From NCBI RefSeq assembly GCF_003933245.1, contig NZ_QUSX01000004.1:1-64000 (forward strand): 64,000 bases of DNA. The letters run 5' to 3'. The position numbers were made by a program, and so were the translations under genes. Shown piece after piece: positions 1-9,769 of this stretch (the first letter of the stretch is position 1; each line of letters opens with the position of its first letter). The notes under the pieces were generated by a model. The model was not told the DNA's origin, did no database searches, and saw nothing but the letters and a program-made list of their open reading frames with translations. Origin of the DNA: Maribacter algicola. GTDB lineage: Bacteria > Bacteroidota > Bacteroidia > Flavobacteriales > Flavobacteriaceae.

Positions 1-3000
1 GCTACACTGAACGGCAGCAACCAGTTACAGATAGATATCGAGGGCGGAACCTCGGCCACGGTCGACCTATCGAGTTTGGTGGGTACGGACGACCAGACGG
101 CAGGCGAGGTGACCTATGACAACTCTACCTCCGGCCTAACGGCAGGTGACGTACAGTCTGCAATCGACGAGGTCGCCGCTGGAAGCACCGACGATCAGAA
201 CCTTACGGGAGCTACACTGAACGGCAGCAACCAGTTACAGATTGATATCGAGGGCGGGACTTCGGCCACGGTCGACCTATCAAGTTTGGTAGGCACCGAC
301 GACCAGAACATAAGCGGTTCCAGCTTTAACGGCGCTACGAACGAACTTACCATCGGCATCGAGGGAGGTACTTCCGAGACAGTTGATTTATCCGGACTTG
401 TCGGCACGGACGACCAGACGGCTTCGGAGGTGACCTATGACAACTCCACTTCGGGTCTAACGGCAGGTGACGTACAGTCTGCAATCGACGAGGTTGCCGC
501 TGGAAGCACCGACGACCAGAATTTAACGGGAGCTACACTGAACGGCAGCAACCAGTTACAGATAGATATCGAGGGCGGAACCTCGGCCACGGTCGACCTA
601 TCAAGTTTAGTAGGTACAGACGACCAGACGGCCTCCGAGGTGAATATCGCGGATGCCGGAGGCAATTTCACGGCTACTGACGTAGAGGGTGCTTTGTCGG
701 AACTTGCTGCGGGTAGCACCGACGACCAGAACCTAACAGGGGCCACTTTGAACGGCAGCAACCAGTTACAGATAGATATCGAGGGCGGAACCTCGGCCAC
801 TGTCGACCTATCGAGTTTGGTGGGCACAGACGACCAGAACATAAGCGGTTCCAGCTTTAACGGCGCTACGAACGAACTTACCATCGGCATCGAGGGAGGT
901 ACTTCCGAGACTGTGGATTTATCCGGACTTATCGGCACAGACGACCAGACAGCAGCTGAAGTAACCGTTGCAGATGTAGGAGGAAACTTCGCAAATAACC
1001 AGGTAGAGGGAGTACTCGAAGAAATTGATGCACGTATAGATGCGCTTGTACTTGCAGGTGGTTCAGATGGGAACGACTTCGTTACTGGAGGTTCTTTATC
1101 AGGTACCGACCTTACATTGAACGTTCCAAACCAAATAGATCCTGTAATTGATCTGTCGGGACTTCAAGATGGTACCGGAACCGACGACCAGAATATCAGT
1201 GGTTCGAGTTTCAACGGCGCTACGAACGAACTTACAATCGGCATCGAGGGAGGTACTTCCGAGACAGTTGATTTATCCGGACTTGTGGGCACGGACGACC
1301 AGACGGCCGGTGAGGTGACCTATGACAACTCCACTTCGGGTCTAACGGCAGGTGACGTGCAGTCGGCCATCGACGAGGTAGCTGCTGGAAGCACCGACGA
1401 CCAGAACCTTACGGGAGCTACCCTGAACGGCAGCAACCAGTTACAGATTGATATCGAGGGCGGGACTTCGGCCACTGTTGACCTATCAAGTTTGGTAGGC
1501 ACCGACGACCAGAACATAAGCGGTTCCAGTTTTAACGGCGCTACGAACGAACTTACCATCGGCATCGAGGGAGGTACTTCCGAGACTGTGGATTTATCCG
1601 GACTTGTCGGCACGGACGACCAGACGGCCGGTGAGGTGACCTATGACAACTCCACTTCGGGTCTAACGGCAGGTGACGTGCAGTCGGCCATCGACGAGGT
1701 AGCTGCTGGAAGCACCGACGACCAGAACCTTACGGGAGCTACCCTGAACGGCAGCAACCAGTTACAGATTGATATCGAGGGCGGGACTTCGGCCACTGTT
1801 GACCTATCAAGTTTGGTAGGCACCGACGACCAGAACATAAGCGGTTCCAGTTTTAACGGCGCTACGAACGAACTTACCATCGGCATCGAGGGAGGTACTT
1901 CCGAGACTGTGGATTTATCCGGACTTGTCGGCACGGACGACCAGACGGCCGGTGAGGTGACCTATGACAACTCCACTTCGGGTCTAACGGCAGGTGACGT
2001 GCAGTCGGCCATCGACGAGGTCGCTGCTGGAAGCACCGACGATCAGAACCTAACAGGGGCTACTTTGAACGGCAGCAACCAGTTACAGATAGATATCGAG
2101 GGCGGAACCTCTGCCACTGTTGACCTATCGAGTTTGGTGGGCACGGACGACCAGACGGCTTCCGAGGTTAACATTACGGATGCCGGAGGCAATTTCACCG
2201 CTACTGACGTAGAGGGCGCTTTGTCGGAACTTGCGGCAGGCAGCACAGATGACCAGAACCTGACGGGAGCTACCCTGAACGGCAGCAACCAGTTACAGAT
2301 AGATATCGAGGGCGGAACCTCGGCCACCGTTGACCTATCGAGTTTAGTAGGTACCGACGATCAGAATATCAGTGGTTCGAGTTTCAACGGCGCTACGAAC
2401 GAACTTACCATAGGCATCGAGGGAGGTACCTCCGAGACAGTTGATTTATCCGGACTTGTCGGCACTGACGACCAGACGGCTTCCGAGGTTAACATTACGG
2501 ACGCTGGCGGCAACTTTACGGCAACTGACGTAGAGGGCGCTTTGTCGGAACTTGCCGCGGGCAGCACGGACGACCAGAATTTAACGGGAGCTACCCTGAA
2601 CGGCAGCAACCAGTTACAGATAGACATCGAGGGCGGAACCTCGGCCACGGTCGACCTATCGAGTTTGGTGGGCACAGACGACCAGAACATAAGCGGTTCC
2701 AGCTTTAACGGCGCTACGAACGAACTTACTATCGGCATCGAGGGAGGTACTTCCGAGACAGTTGATTTATCCGGACTTGTCGGCACTGACGACCAGACGG
2801 CTTCCGAGGTTAACATTACGGACGCTGGCGGCAACTTTACGGCAACTGACGTAGAGGGCGCTTTGTCGGAACTTGCCGCGGGCAGCACGGACGACCAGAA
2901 TTTAACGGGAGCTACCCTGAACGGCAGCAACCAGTTACAGATAGACATCGAGGGCGGAACCTCGGCCACGGTCGACCTATCGAGTTTGGTGGGCACGGAC

Positions 3001-3426
3001 GACCAATTAGCTTCTGAAGTGGATTCCGATACTCCTGTGGATGTAGACGGTGACGGGGTTACAGATGATACTGTAGAAGATGTAATTCAGGCTATTGCAC
3101 CTATAACCTCAAAAGCAGCTAGGATTTTCTATCCACCATCTATAGCAATTGATGCTTCCGTTTTAGTGAATAATGTAACGGTGGACCTTTATCAGGAATA
3201 TTTAGACCAGTACGGAGGTTCGGCTGCAAACTTTACGGCGAGTGCGGGTGCACCAGGGACTGTTCCAACCTATGGTAGAACAGAACTATATTACTACGTG
3301 ACCTTTGCAGATCCGGCAGTTTTGAACATCGATTTTATTGATGCGAACGGTAACATGCAATACGATGTAATTGGTACACCTCCGGATTACAACTCTTTGA
3401 TCAACGTGGTATTCGTAGTAAAGTAA
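1..3426 (+). CDS. Repetitive fibre/adhesin-like protein, 5' end outside the window
   Basis: The frame is open from base 1, so the true start lies upstream; 1141 codons plus stop are visible. The protein is built from four interchangeable modules, each ending in TDDQ: N ([10 protein letters not shown]..., 36 aa), I ([10 protein letters not shown]..., 37 aa), T ([19 protein letters not shown], 34 aa) and A ([17 protein letters not shown], 34 aa). The order is N-T-N-I-T-N-A-N-I-X-I-T-N-I-T-N-I-T-N-A-N-I-A-N-I-A-N, where X (about 946-1182) is unique. A non-repetitive C-terminal region of about 140 aa starts near 3001. The T-type sentence resembles segments seen in phage tail fibres and flavobacterial surface proteins, so a trimeric fibre or adhesin is inferred. 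No T9SS sorting domain is visible at its C terminus. A type B T9SS protein and a PorP/SprF protein follow directly, which points to export by T9SS. The exact role is unknown. Confidence 0.85.
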   Translation, partial: ATLNGSNQLQIDIEGGTSATVDLSSLVGTDDQTAGEVTYDNSTSGLTAGDVQSAIDEVAAGSTDDQNLTGATLNGSNQLQIDIEGGTSATVDLSSLVGTDDQNISGSSFNGATNELTIGIEGGTSETVDLSGLVGTDDQTASEVTYDNSTSGLTAGDVQSAIDEVAAGSTDDQNLTGATLNGSNQLQIDIEGGTSATVDLSSLVGTDDQTASEVNIADAGGNFTATDVEGALSELAAGSTDDQNLTGATLNGSNQLQIDIEGGTSATVDLSSLVGTDDQNISGSSFNGATNELTIGIEGGTSETVDLSGLIGTDDQTAAEVTVADVGGNFANNQVEGVLEEIDARIDALVLAGGSDGNDFVTGGSLSGTDLTLNVPNQIDPVIDLSGLQDGTGTDDQNISGSSFNGATNELTIGIEGGTSETVDLSGLVGTDDQTAGEVTYDNSTSGLTAGDVQSAIDEVAAGSTDDQNLTGATLNGSNQLQIDIEGGTSATVDLSSLVGTDDQNISGSSFNGATNELTIGIEGGTSETVDLSGLVGTDDQTAGEVTYDNSTSGLTAGDVQSAIDEVAAGSTDDQNLTGATLNGSNQLQIDIEGGTSATVDLSSLVGTDDQNISGSSFNGATNELTIGIEGGTSETVDLSGLVGTDDQTAGEVTYDNSTSGLTAGDVQSAIDEVAAGSTDDQNLTGATLNGSNQLQIDIEGGTSATVDLSSLVGTDDQTASEVNITDAGGNFTATDVEGALSELAAGSTDDQNLTGATLNGSNQLQIDIEGGTSATVDLSSLVGTDDQNISGSSFNGATNELTIGIEGGTSETVDLSGLVGTDDQTASEVNITDAGGNFTATDVEGALSELAAGSTDDQNLTGATLNGSNQLQIDIEGGTSATVDLSSLVGTDDQNISGSSFNGATNELTIGIEGGTSETVDLSGLVGTDDQTASEVNITDAGGNFTATDVEGALSELAAGSTDDQNLTGATLNGSNQLQIDIEGGTSATVDLSSLVGTDDQLASEVDSDTPVDVDGDGVTDDTVEDVIQAIAPITSKAARIFYPPSIAIDASVLVNNVTVDLYQEYLDQYGGSAANFTASAGAPGTVPTYGRTELYYYVTFADPAVLNIDFIDANGNMQYDVIGTPPDYNSLINVVFVVK
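100..3000 (+). repeat. Coding tandem repeat array, 321-bp higher-order unit
   Basis: The modules of the fibre gene form higher-order units T-N-I or A-N-I, each 107 codons (321 bp). Adjacent units are almost identical at the DNA level: the stretch from about 1306 reappears from about 1627, and the stretch 2461-2679 reappears at 2782-3000. Identity extends to synonymous positions, which suggests recent duplication or gene conversion rather than selection on protein alone. Repeat modules use more G/C-ending codons than the unique X module and the C-terminal region. Confidence 0.9.
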
Positions 3427-3448
3427 TCAGATAAAGACCCATATCGGT

Positions 3449-5470
3449 TTGAAAAAAATCAATCAATATAAATCCATACTCCTGGGCCTTGTTTTTACAA
3501 TGTTCGGGATATTGGTATCCAATGCCCAGTTTTTACTACAGGCACCCAATTCCACCGATGAAAACAATTATCGCTGGTACGAGGCTTCGGATACCGGTAC
3601 CGTTTTGGGAACGGATTTTTTCTACGAAGTAACCGCACCTGGTATTTACTTTGCCACCTATGATGGTACGCTTTGTGGATCTAATGCCACTGGTTATTTC
3701 ATCGTTACAGATTGTAATAACCCGGATAATCAGGTAACCCTGGATATCACCAACAACGTAAGCGGAGGGGCTACGGTTAGCTGGTCTCCCGCAGTAAGTG
3801 GAGACCCCACAAGGCCTACCGTTACTGCTACGGATGCAGTAGTTAGGTATACGGCAACGGTGACCAAAGCTGGTAATGATTTTGCCTTGCCCAACTTTAC
3901 CGTTGTTTGTTTGCCGCAGGCAGCGACCTTGGTAGACGATGTTGTCTCCCTGGATGAGGATACATCGGTCATTGTGGATATCTATGCAAATGATTCGGAT
4001 TTACCCAATCCGGGTACTTTGACCACGACTTCACCATCCAACGGTACAATCACCATAGATGACAATGGCACACCCAATAATCCATTGGACGATGTGTTAA
4101 CCTATACCCCGAACCCAGATTTTAATGGTGCGGACAGTTTTGATTACACAATCTGCAATAGTTTTGGCGACTGTAGTACGGCGACCGTGAGTATAGATGT
4201 GCTGCCTATTGTTGATACTTTTGACGATAGTATTGCCATTTTGGTGAACGAAATTAGGGTCATCGATGAGTGGACGTTGAACGATAACGATATACCAACA
4301 ATAGGAACCTTCAGTATTACACAGCCAACAAACGGATCTGCTACCATTGATGATAATGGTACGCCCAATGATCCATCGGACGATACTATTACTTATTTCC
4401 CCAACAATGATTTTATAGGTTCGGATGCTTTCGAATATACACTATGTGACGATGCAGGAAACTGTAGTACGTCAACGATTACCATGATCGTGAGTCCGTC
4501 CAATACCGATTTGGATAGTGATAACGACGGCATACTCGATAGTTTTGAGGACCTTAACTTGGATGCGGACAACGATCCCGCAACAAATCCGACTGATACG
4601 GATTTGGACGGCTACCCGGATTATCTAGACATCGATAGCGATAATGATGGTATTCCCGATAATGTGGAGGCACAGACAACCTCTGGTTATATTGCTCCTA
4701 GCGGTACCGATGCCAATGGAAACGGTGTGGACGATGCTTATGAAGGTGGTGGTAATATTGGACTGTTCCCGATAGATACCGATGGCGATAGCCTTCCTGA
4801 TTATTTGGATGAGGACAGTGACAATGATAACGTACCCGATAGCATCGAAGCGCACGATCAGAACCATGATGGTATAGCAGATTTCACCTTGTTCGGGTCC
4901 GATCAGGATGGAGACGGTCTGGACGACGGCTACGAAGGAAGCAATGTCAATGATATCGATGTGAACGATGAGCTTGATGATCCTTATGGCCAATTACCCA
5001 ATACGGATAGTGATCTGGAATCCGATTACAGGGATACCGATGACGATGATGATGGCATAGAGACCATCGATGAGGATTTGAACGGTGACGGTGATTATAG
5101 CAATGATGATTCGGACGGCGACGGTACGCCAAACTATTTGGATTCCGATTTGGGCGAACTATCGGAACAGATAGAAGTCTTTAACGTTATCACACCTAAC
5201 GGCGACGGTGTTCATGATGTACTGCGAATCGATGGTCTGGAAAATTATCCGAACAATACTATCAGGATTTACAACAGATGGGGCGTATCCGTCTTTACCA
5301 CAAGGGCCTACAATACGGAGGGCAATGTTTTTGACGGAACTTCCCAAGGTAGGGTGACCGTTGATCAGAGCAACAAACTGCCGGTTGGAACGTATTTCTA
5401 CATCTTGGATTACGAGGAGCCCAACGGTACTATGAAACAGCTTTCAGGGTATATATATATTAATAGATAG
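3449..5470 (+). CDS. Secreted T9SS type B sorting-domain protein with Ig-like and Ca-binding repeats
   Basis: 673 aa from a TTG start, chosen because it opens a clear signal peptide (MKKINQYK, then a hydrophobic run ending SNAQ near residue 26) 22 bp after the fibre gene. About residues 160-350 hold two cadherin/Ig-like units with [13 protein letters not shown] ends. About 355-565 are aspartate-rich thrombospondin type 3-like repeats ([10 protein letters not shown] type), expected to bind calcium. The last 100 residues ([45 protein letters not shown]) are the gliding-motility-associated type B C-terminal domain used by the type IX system. The protein is probably exported to the cell surface. 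Tight spacing to both neighbours suggests one operon with the fibre and the PorP/SprF protein. Confidence 0.9.
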   Translation: MKKINQYKSILLGLVFTMFGILVSNAQFLLQAPNSTDENNYRWYEASDTGTVLGTDFFYEVTAPGIYFATYDGTLCGSNATGYFIVTDCNNPDNQVTLDITNNVSGGATVSWSPAVSGDPTRPTVTATDAVVRYTATVTKAGNDFALPNFTVVCLPQAATLVDDVVSLDEDTSVIVDIYANDSDLPNPGTLTTTSPSNGTITIDDNGTPNNPLDDVLTYTPNPDFNGADSFDYTICNSFGDCSTATVSIDVLPIVDTFDDSIAILVNEIRVIDEWTLNDNDIPTIGTFSITQPTNGSATIDDNGTPNDPSDDTITYFPNNDFIGSDAFEYTLCDDAGNCSTSTITMIVSPSNTDLDSDNDGILDSFEDLNLDADNDPATNPTDTDLDGYPDYLDIDSDNDGIPDNVEAQTTSGYIAPSGTDANGNGVDDAYEGGGNIGLFPIDTDGDSLPDYLDEDSDNDNVPDSIEAHDQNHDGIADFTLFGSDQDGDGLDDGYEGSNVNDIDVNDELDDPYGQLPNTDSDLESDYRDTDDDDDGIETIDEDLNGDGDYSNDDSDGDGTPNYLDSDLGELSEQIEVFNVITPNGDGVHDVLRIDGLENYPNNTIRIYNRWGVSVFTTRAYNTEGNVFDGTSQGRVTVDQSNKLPVGTYFYILDYEEPNGTMKQLSGYIYINR

Positions 5471-5474
5471 AAGG

Positions 5475-6431
5475 ATGTTAGACATAAAATTTTTAAAACC
5501 GAACAGTGACTTTTTAATTAAAGTTCTATGCATCCTTGTAGTCTTTTGGGCCGGAACATCATTGTTTGCGCAACAGGATGCCCAGTATACCCAATATATG
5601 TACAATACGGTAAGCGTGAACCCTGGTTATGCGGGTTCTAGGGGGCAAGTAAGTATTGCAGCGTTACACCGATCCCAATGGTTGGGTCTGGAGGGCGCAC
5701 CCACTACGCAAACATTCAATATCCATTCACCCATTGGTTATAAGGGAGTAGGTTTGGGACTTTCTATTGTAAACGATAGAATAGGTCCAACTTCTGAAAC
5801 AAATTTTGATGTCGATTTTTCCTATACGTTGACATTAGCGGAGGAAAGTCGGTTGAGTTTCGGTTTGAAGGCAAGTGCCAATTTATTGGATATTCGTTTT
5901 TCGGAACTCAACCAGTTTACGACGGACCAAACCCTTCAGCAGGATATAGACAACAGACTTTCTCCCAATGTAGGTGCTGGGGTATATTATCATACCGATA
6001 AATTCTATGCCGGACTTTCGGTTCCCAGAATTTTGGAGACCTCCCATTTTCAGGAATCTTCATTGAGTACAGCCAAGGAACAAATGAATTTTTACTTCAT
6101 AACCGGTTATGTATGGGATTTAAACCCTATGTTGAAATTTAAACCAACCTTGCTTACCAAGGTCGTACAAGGCGCTCCTTTGCAGGTCGATCTTTCGGCC
6201 AATTTTATGCTAAATGAACGATTCATTTTAGGGGCGGCCTATCGTTGGGATGCTGCCTTTAGTGGGATGGTAGGTTTTAATGTTAATGGCAACTTCTTGA
6301 TAGGACTCGCTTACGATAGGGAAACCACGGAGTTGGGAAGTGCCGCATTCAATGATGGTTCTTTCGAGGTCATACTTCGATATGATTTTATATCCATTAA
6401 AAACAACCTAAAATCACCAAGGTTCTTTTAA
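5475..6431 (+). CDS. PorP/SprF family type IX secretion outer-membrane protein
   Basis: 318 aa, starting 4 bp after the preceding stop, with GAAGG just upstream of the ATG. After a signal peptide (about residues 15-33, ending SLFAQ) comes the family opening QDAQYTQYMYNTVSVNPGYAGSR, followed by alternating amphipathic strands typical of an outer-membrane barrel, including GVGLGLSIVNDRIGPTSE and GAGVYYHTDKFYAGLSVP. SprF-like proteins are known to be needed for secretion of particular type B-domain cargo such as SprB. By position, this copy probably serves the protein at 3449-5470 and perhaps the fibre protein. It is not the core porP gene context. Confidence 0.93.
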   Translation: MLDIKFLKPNSDFLIKVLCILVVFWAGTSLFAQQDAQYTQYMYNTVSVNPGYAGSRGQVSIAALHRSQWLGLEGAPTTQTFNIHSPIGYKGVGLGLSIVNDRIGPTSETNFDVDFSYTLTLAEESRLSFGLKASANLLDIRFSELNQFTTDQTLQQDIDNRLSPNVGAGVYYHTDKFYAGLSVPRILETSHFQESSLSTAKEQMNFYFITGYVWDLNPMLKFKPTLLTKVVQGAPLQVDLSANFMLNERFILGAAYRWDAAFSGMVGFNVNGNFLIGLAYDRETTELGSAAFNDGSFEVILRYDFISIKNNLKSPRFF

Positions 6432-6482
6432 GAATTATTTTTTCATTCATTCTTTCATCTGTTTATTTTATTGTTTTTCATA

Positions 6483-6530
6483 GGTCAGATGTAATTCGCT
6501 ATCCCGATAGCTATCTGGAAATCTTGGTGG
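6483..6530. repeat. Intergenic element shared with 49319-49352
   Basis: The sequence GGTCAGATGTAATTCGC at 6483-6499 recurs as GGTCAGATGCAATTCGC at 49319-49335, and both are followed by ATCTTGGT (6521 and 49343). The copy here carries an extra palindromic stretch around CCCGATAGCTATC. Both copies lie between genes. This looks like a dispersed intergenic repeat, but only two copies are visible. Confidence 0.45.
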
Positions 6531-6613
6531 GCATCACGACTTTTGATGACTCATTTCTTATTTTTTTCATAAAGCCTTCGATTAAAATTGCCCAAAGGCC
6601 TTATTTTTACGTG

Positions 6614-7153
6614 ATGAAGGAAGAAGAAGTAATTCTCGTAGACAAAAACGATATTCCAAGGGGAACCATGCCTAAAATGGAAGCCCATGAAAAGGCCGAG
6701 TTGCACCGGGCTTTTTCCGTTTTTGTCCTCAATGACAAAAATGAGATCATGTTGCAACAAAGGGCGGCCCATAAATACCATTCCCCGTTGCTATGGACTA
6801 ACACCTGCTGTAGTCATCAAAGGGTAGGGGAGGCCAATTTGGAAGCAGGTAAGCGAAGGCTTCAAGAGGAAATGGGTTTTGAAACCGATTTAAAGGAACT
6901 TTTTTCATTTATCTACAAAGCGCCTTTTGATAATGGGTTGACGGAGCATGAACTTGATCATGTAATGATCGGATATTTCAATGATGTTCCAAATATCAAT
7001 AAGGATGAAGTTGAAGATTGGAAATGGATGACTCCCAAGGCCATCAAATTGGATATGGAGGTGCACCCGGAAAACTATACGGCTTGGTTCAAAATAATAT
7101 TTGAAAAATTTTATCAGCACTTAATCGATAATCTGGTAGAAAATGAGAGTTAA
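6614..7153 (+). CDS. idi: Isopentenyl-diphosphate delta-isomerase (type I, Nudix)
   Basis: 179 aa from the ATG at 6614 (MKEEEVILVDKND). The open frame extends upstream to 6524, but that part reads through an intergenic repeat and does not resemble the family. The enzyme interconverts isopentenyl and dimethylallyl diphosphate for isoprenoid synthesis in the cytosol. The catalytic cysteine is in TNTCCSHQ (Cys66), the Nudix-type helix is GKRRLQEEMGFE (about 79-90), and the acidic residues are in TEHELDH (about 110-116). Length matches bacterial type I enzymes. Its 3' end overlaps queD by 11 bp, suggesting co-translation although the two pathways are unrelated. Confidence 0.93.
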   Translation: MKEEEVILVDKNDIPRGTMPKMEAHEKAELHRAFSVFVLNDKNEIMLQQRAAHKYHSPLLWTNTCCSHQRVGEANLEAGKRRLQEEMGFETDLKELFSFIYKAPFDNGLTEHELDHVMIGYFNDVPNINKDEVEDWKWMTPKAIKLDMEVHPENYTAWFKIIFEKFYQHLIDNLVENES

Positions 7154-7550
7154 GGTAAGCAGAAAGGCACATTTTAATGCGGCCCATAGGCTTTATAGGC
7201 CGGATTGGGAAGATTCCAAAAACTGGGAAGTCTTTGGAAAATGTAACAACCCCAACTTTCATGGGCACAATTATGAATTGATCGTTAGTGTTACCGGTGA
7301 AATCGACCCGGAAACGGGTTTTGTAATGGATGTAAAGGTGTTGAAAGATCTTATCAAGGAAAAGATAGAAGATGCGTTCGACCACAAAAACTTGAACAAG
7401 GAAGTACCTGAATTCCAAGAATTAAATCCAACTGCTGAAAATATTGCCGTCGTTATTTGGAACAAGCTAAGGCCCAGTATTGAAAACAATAAGGAATTGG
7501 AGGTTGTGCTATATGAAACCCCCCGAAATTTTGTCACCTACAGTGGTTAA
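7143..7550 (+). CDS. queD: 6-carboxytetrahydropterin synthase / 6-pyruvoyl-tetrahydropterin synthase family
   Basis: 135 aa. The zinc-binding histidines are in FNAAHRL (His15) and NFHGHNYEL (His40, His42), with a cysteine at 34 (GKCNNPNFHGH) in the position of the catalytic Cys. FVMDVKVLKDLIKE, FDHKNLN and the terminal ETPRNFVTY are also family features. It is expected to convert dihydroneopterin triphosphate to carboxytetrahydropterin for queuosine synthesis; a pterin role is the alternative. The start codon lies inside the end of idi in another frame. No other queuosine genes are in view. Confidence 0.88.
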   Translation: MRVKVSRKAHFNAAHRLYRPDWEDSKNWEVFGKCNNPNFHGHNYELIVSVTGEIDPETGFVMDVKVLKDLIKEKIEDAFDHKNLNKEVPEFQELNPTAENIAVVIWNKLRPSIENNKELEVVLYETPRNFVTYSG

Positions 7551-7670
7551 TGGCCAAATATCTTGACAATTGATCGATTATCCGTTTTTGCACTAATTAG
7601 ATATTTCCAATTGTTTGAAATATTATAGTTATTGCTTCCGTTAGGTAAATGACATGTTTATAAACAAAAA

Positions 7671-8639
7671 ATGAATTTATACCCCTTAAAATTTAACCCG
7701 ATACTCAAAGAACGACTTTGGGGAGGAACCAAACTAAAGGACCTTTTTGGAAAGCCAAGCACGAGTGAAATAACAGGGGAAAGTTGGGAACTTTCTACAG
7801 TTAAAGATGATATTTCAATCGTTTCGAACGGTGAACTGGCAAGTACTTCTCTACAGGAACTAATTGACAAATATCCAGTAGAATTATTGGGCAAGAGCGT
7901 GGTGGATAGATTTGGAACGGAATTTCCAATACTTATCAAATTCATTGATGCCAAACAGGATCTTTCCATACAGGTGCACCCTAATGATGCATTGGCAAAG
8001 GAAAGACATAATTCTTTCGGTAAAACGGAGATGTGGTACATTATGGACGCCGATCCCGGGGCCGAACTTGTCGTAGGCTTTAACAAGGATGTTTCAAAAA
8101 CGGATTACAGGCAAAGTTTGACAAACGATACCTTGCTGGAGTTGTTGCATCATGAAAAAGTACATGAAGGGGATACATTTTTCATCAATACGGGTAAAAT
8201 CCATGCCATAGGTGCTGGGGTTTTACTAGCGGAAATACAGCAAACTTCAGATATTACCTATCGTGTATTTGATTTTAACAGAAAGGACAAGGAAGGAAAC
8301 TTAAGGGAATTGCATACTGAACTGGCATTGGAAGCCATAGATTACAAGAAGAAAGATGATTTTAAGGTGGGCTATTCGAAAAAAATGAACTCGGTCAATA
8401 CCATGGTAGACTGTCCGTATTTCAAAACAAATTTTTTGGAATTGGACAAGAACTTTACTATCGATACCAATAATAGGGATTCCTTTACAATCTATATGTG
8501 TGTGGACGGTAGGGCTCTTATTGAAAACGAGTTTGGAAAAGTAAGCCTACAAAAAGGCGAAACGACCTTGATTGCGGCCATGTCACAAAAAATAATTATA
8601 GATACGGAGGGTGCCAAATTACTGGAAGTAACTATTTAG
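7671..8639 (+). CDS. manA: Mannose-6-phosphate isomerase, class I
   Basis: 322 aa, short-form type I phosphomannose isomerase (cupin). It interconverts mannose-6-phosphate and fructose-6-phosphate, feeding GDP-mannose and surface polysaccharides. The opening PLKFNPILKERLWGGTKL is typical. Zinc ligands are visible in DLSIQVHPND (Gln101/His103), GKTEMWYIMD (Glu120) and NTGKIHAIGAG (His178). It stands alone behind a 120-bp gap that shows no clear terminator. Confidence 0.92.
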   Translation: MNLYPLKFNPILKERLWGGTKLKDLFGKPSTSEITGESWELSTVKDDISIVSNGELASTSLQELIDKYPVELLGKSVVDRFGTEFPILIKFIDAKQDLSIQVHPNDALAKERHNSFGKTEMWYIMDADPGAELVVGFNKDVSKTDYRQSLTNDTLLELLHHEKVHEGDTFFINTGKIHAIGAGVLLAEIQQTSDITYRVFDFNRKDKEGNLRELHTELALEAIDYKKKDDFKVGYSKKMNSVNTMVDCPYFKTNFLELDKNFTIDTNNRDSFTIYMCVDGRALIENEFGKVSLQKGETTLIAAMSQKIIIDTEGAKLLEVTI

Positions 8640-8667
8640 GCAGTATACATATTCAATGGTTTAATTG

Positions 8668-8675
8668 TACTTTTG
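8668..8675 (+). promoter_or_regulatory. Putative -7 promoter element, TACTTTTG
   Basis: TACTTTTG fits the Bacteroidetes -7 consensus TAnnTTTG and lies 15 bp before the ATG of the small protein at 8691. No good -33 TTTG is seen at the usual spacing. Confidence 0.55.
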
Positions 8676-8690
8676 TTCAAAATATAAAAT

Positions 8691-8963
8691 ATGGCAAGTA
8701 TTAGAAATTTAAAAAAGGATATAAATAACGTCCTGGGTGATATTATTGAAGGGGTATATATAGTAGAAGCCACTAATGGAGGAGGTTCCTCAAAAGAAGG
8801 AACTGCCATTATCGATGGTGCTATCGAAACGTTTGATGAGTTAATCTCCAAGGTGAACCAAGATGGTGTCGAAAACAAAAGGGCCCATTTCAATGGTATT
8901 AGGACGGAACTTGAAACTAAGGCCAATAAATTGGTCGACCAATTGAACAACATGGCTGAATAA
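8691..8963 (+). CDS. Small conserved flavobacterial protein of unknown function
   Basis: 90 aa, acidic and probably mostly helical, with no signal peptide or membrane segment. The N-terminal part (ASIRNLKKDINNVLGDIIEG) and the C-terminal part (IRTELETKANKLVDQLNNMAE) are amphipathic, consistent with a small cytosolic helical bundle. It has its own TAnnTTTG promoter and a strong terminator, so it is expressed as a single gene. I recognise it only as a type of short protein common in Flavobacteriaceae; no function can be given. Confidence 0.8.
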   Translation: MASIRNLKKDINNVLGDIIEGVYIVEATNGGGSSKEGTAIIDGAIETFDELISKVNQDGVENKRAHFNGIRTELETKANKLVDQLNNMAE

Positions 8964-8981
8964 GTTTCTTCTAACTTAAAT

Positions 8982-9010
8982 AAAAAAGCATCCTTAAAGG
9001 ATGCTTTTTT
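8982..9010. terminator. Bidirectional intrinsic terminator
   Basis: The 7-bp stem GCATCCT/AGGATGC with a 3-nt loop (8988-9004) is flanked by six A on the left and six T on the right. It can therefore end the plus-strand small gene and the minus-strand lipoprotein gene that converge here. Confidence 0.9.
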
Positions 9011-9705
9011 TATTCATTCTCTTCCAATAATTGTTTTAAGTCCTTTCCGTATTTGGAATTGGCAACCTCTGGAGCAAGGCCCTTGTATATGGAGTCCAGA
9101 TATTTAAGGTTGGCATCTGGAATTTCTTTTACCGCTATGTAGGGAGCAATATAGGAATCCTTATTGTTCAACGCATAATTTATGGAATAGGCGTATGCTC
9201 TTTGGGTATTTCTGGTTCCTATCCTTTCCAAGGAATCAATGGTGGCTGGATCCGAGTTTGCTTGCAATTGGGAAGCCTTGAGCATAATTTCCATATTCCT
9301 TAGATTGATGTTGGATAAGGCCTTCTGGTATTCTTCAAGCTTTTCCTGTGTAGGCGATCCCTTGATTTCTGCGGTTGTATCAAAAGTGTTCCAGTCTGTA
9401 TTGATGGTTATGGTTCCCGGTTCCGCAAAAAAGGTAATCCGGTCATTGATTGCGTTGTTGTCCTTTTTATTCAAGTACAGATAAAATATTTCCGGACTTT
9501 CCAACTGGGCCGAAAGGCTAAACGTTCCGTCTCCGTCGATTTCTAGGGAATCTACAGTGATGAGGGTAGTGTCCATCAAATGCTGTAGATAGAGCGTTCC
9601 TTTTTTTAAACCTCGAACCTTGCCATTTACGACCAAGTTATCTTCTCTGTCGCTTCCGCAAGAAACTATTAAAAGTATAGTAAGGATAAAAGCTACTTTT
9701 TTCAT
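9010..9705 (-). CDS. DUF4369 domain lipoprotein
   Basis: 231 aa. The N terminus MKKVAFILTILLIVSC is a lipoprotein signal with the modified cysteine at 16. Residues about 25-120 match the DUF4369 beta domain (VNGKVRGLKKGTLYLQHL, VDSLEIDGDGTFSLSAQL, FFAEPGTITI). In many Bacteroidetes proteins this domain precedes a thioredoxin domain, but no thioredoxin domain or CxxC follows here; the rest is a helical tail. It is likely anchored in the envelope. It is last in a possible minus-strand run beginning with the DUF5916 genes, 64 bp after the DUF819 gene. Confidence 0.85.
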   Translation of the reverse strand: MKKVAFILTILLIVSCGSDREDNLVVNGKVRGLKKGTLYLQHLMDTTLITVDSLEIDGDGTFSLSAQLESPEIFYLYLNKKDNNAINDRITFFAEPGTITINTDWNTFDTTAEIKGSPTQEKLEEYQKALSNINLRNMEIMLKASQLQANSDPATIDSLERIGTRNTQRAYAYSINYALNNKDSYIAPYIAVKEIPDANLKYLDSIYKGLAPEVANSKYGKDLKQLLEENE

Positions 9706-9769
9706 TCAAATAATTTAGGGGGCAAATATCATTAAATTTTTAAAAAAAATACAATTCAAAAAATAAATA

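Noticed and set aside
195..2996. Long minus-strand open frames (70-211 aa) opposite the fibre gene
   Set aside because: They repeat with the same period as the plus-strand modules and have no signal, domain or start site; they are shadows of the repetitive codons.
100..3000. CRISPR-like or minisatellite array
   Set aside because: The repeats are in-frame coding modules of 34-37 codons without unique spacers or cas genes.
4625..4993. A 122-aa minus-strand frame rich in Ile/Val
   Set aside because: Its composition is the reverse complement of aspartate-rich calcium-binding repeats.
6524..6613. N-terminal extension of idi
   Set aside because: It would translate an intergenic repeat and has no family similarity; the ATG at 6614 matches.
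9010..9705. Thioredoxin-fold function for the DUF4369 lipoprotein
   Set aside because: No CxxC motif and no thioredoxin domain follow the DUF4369 part.
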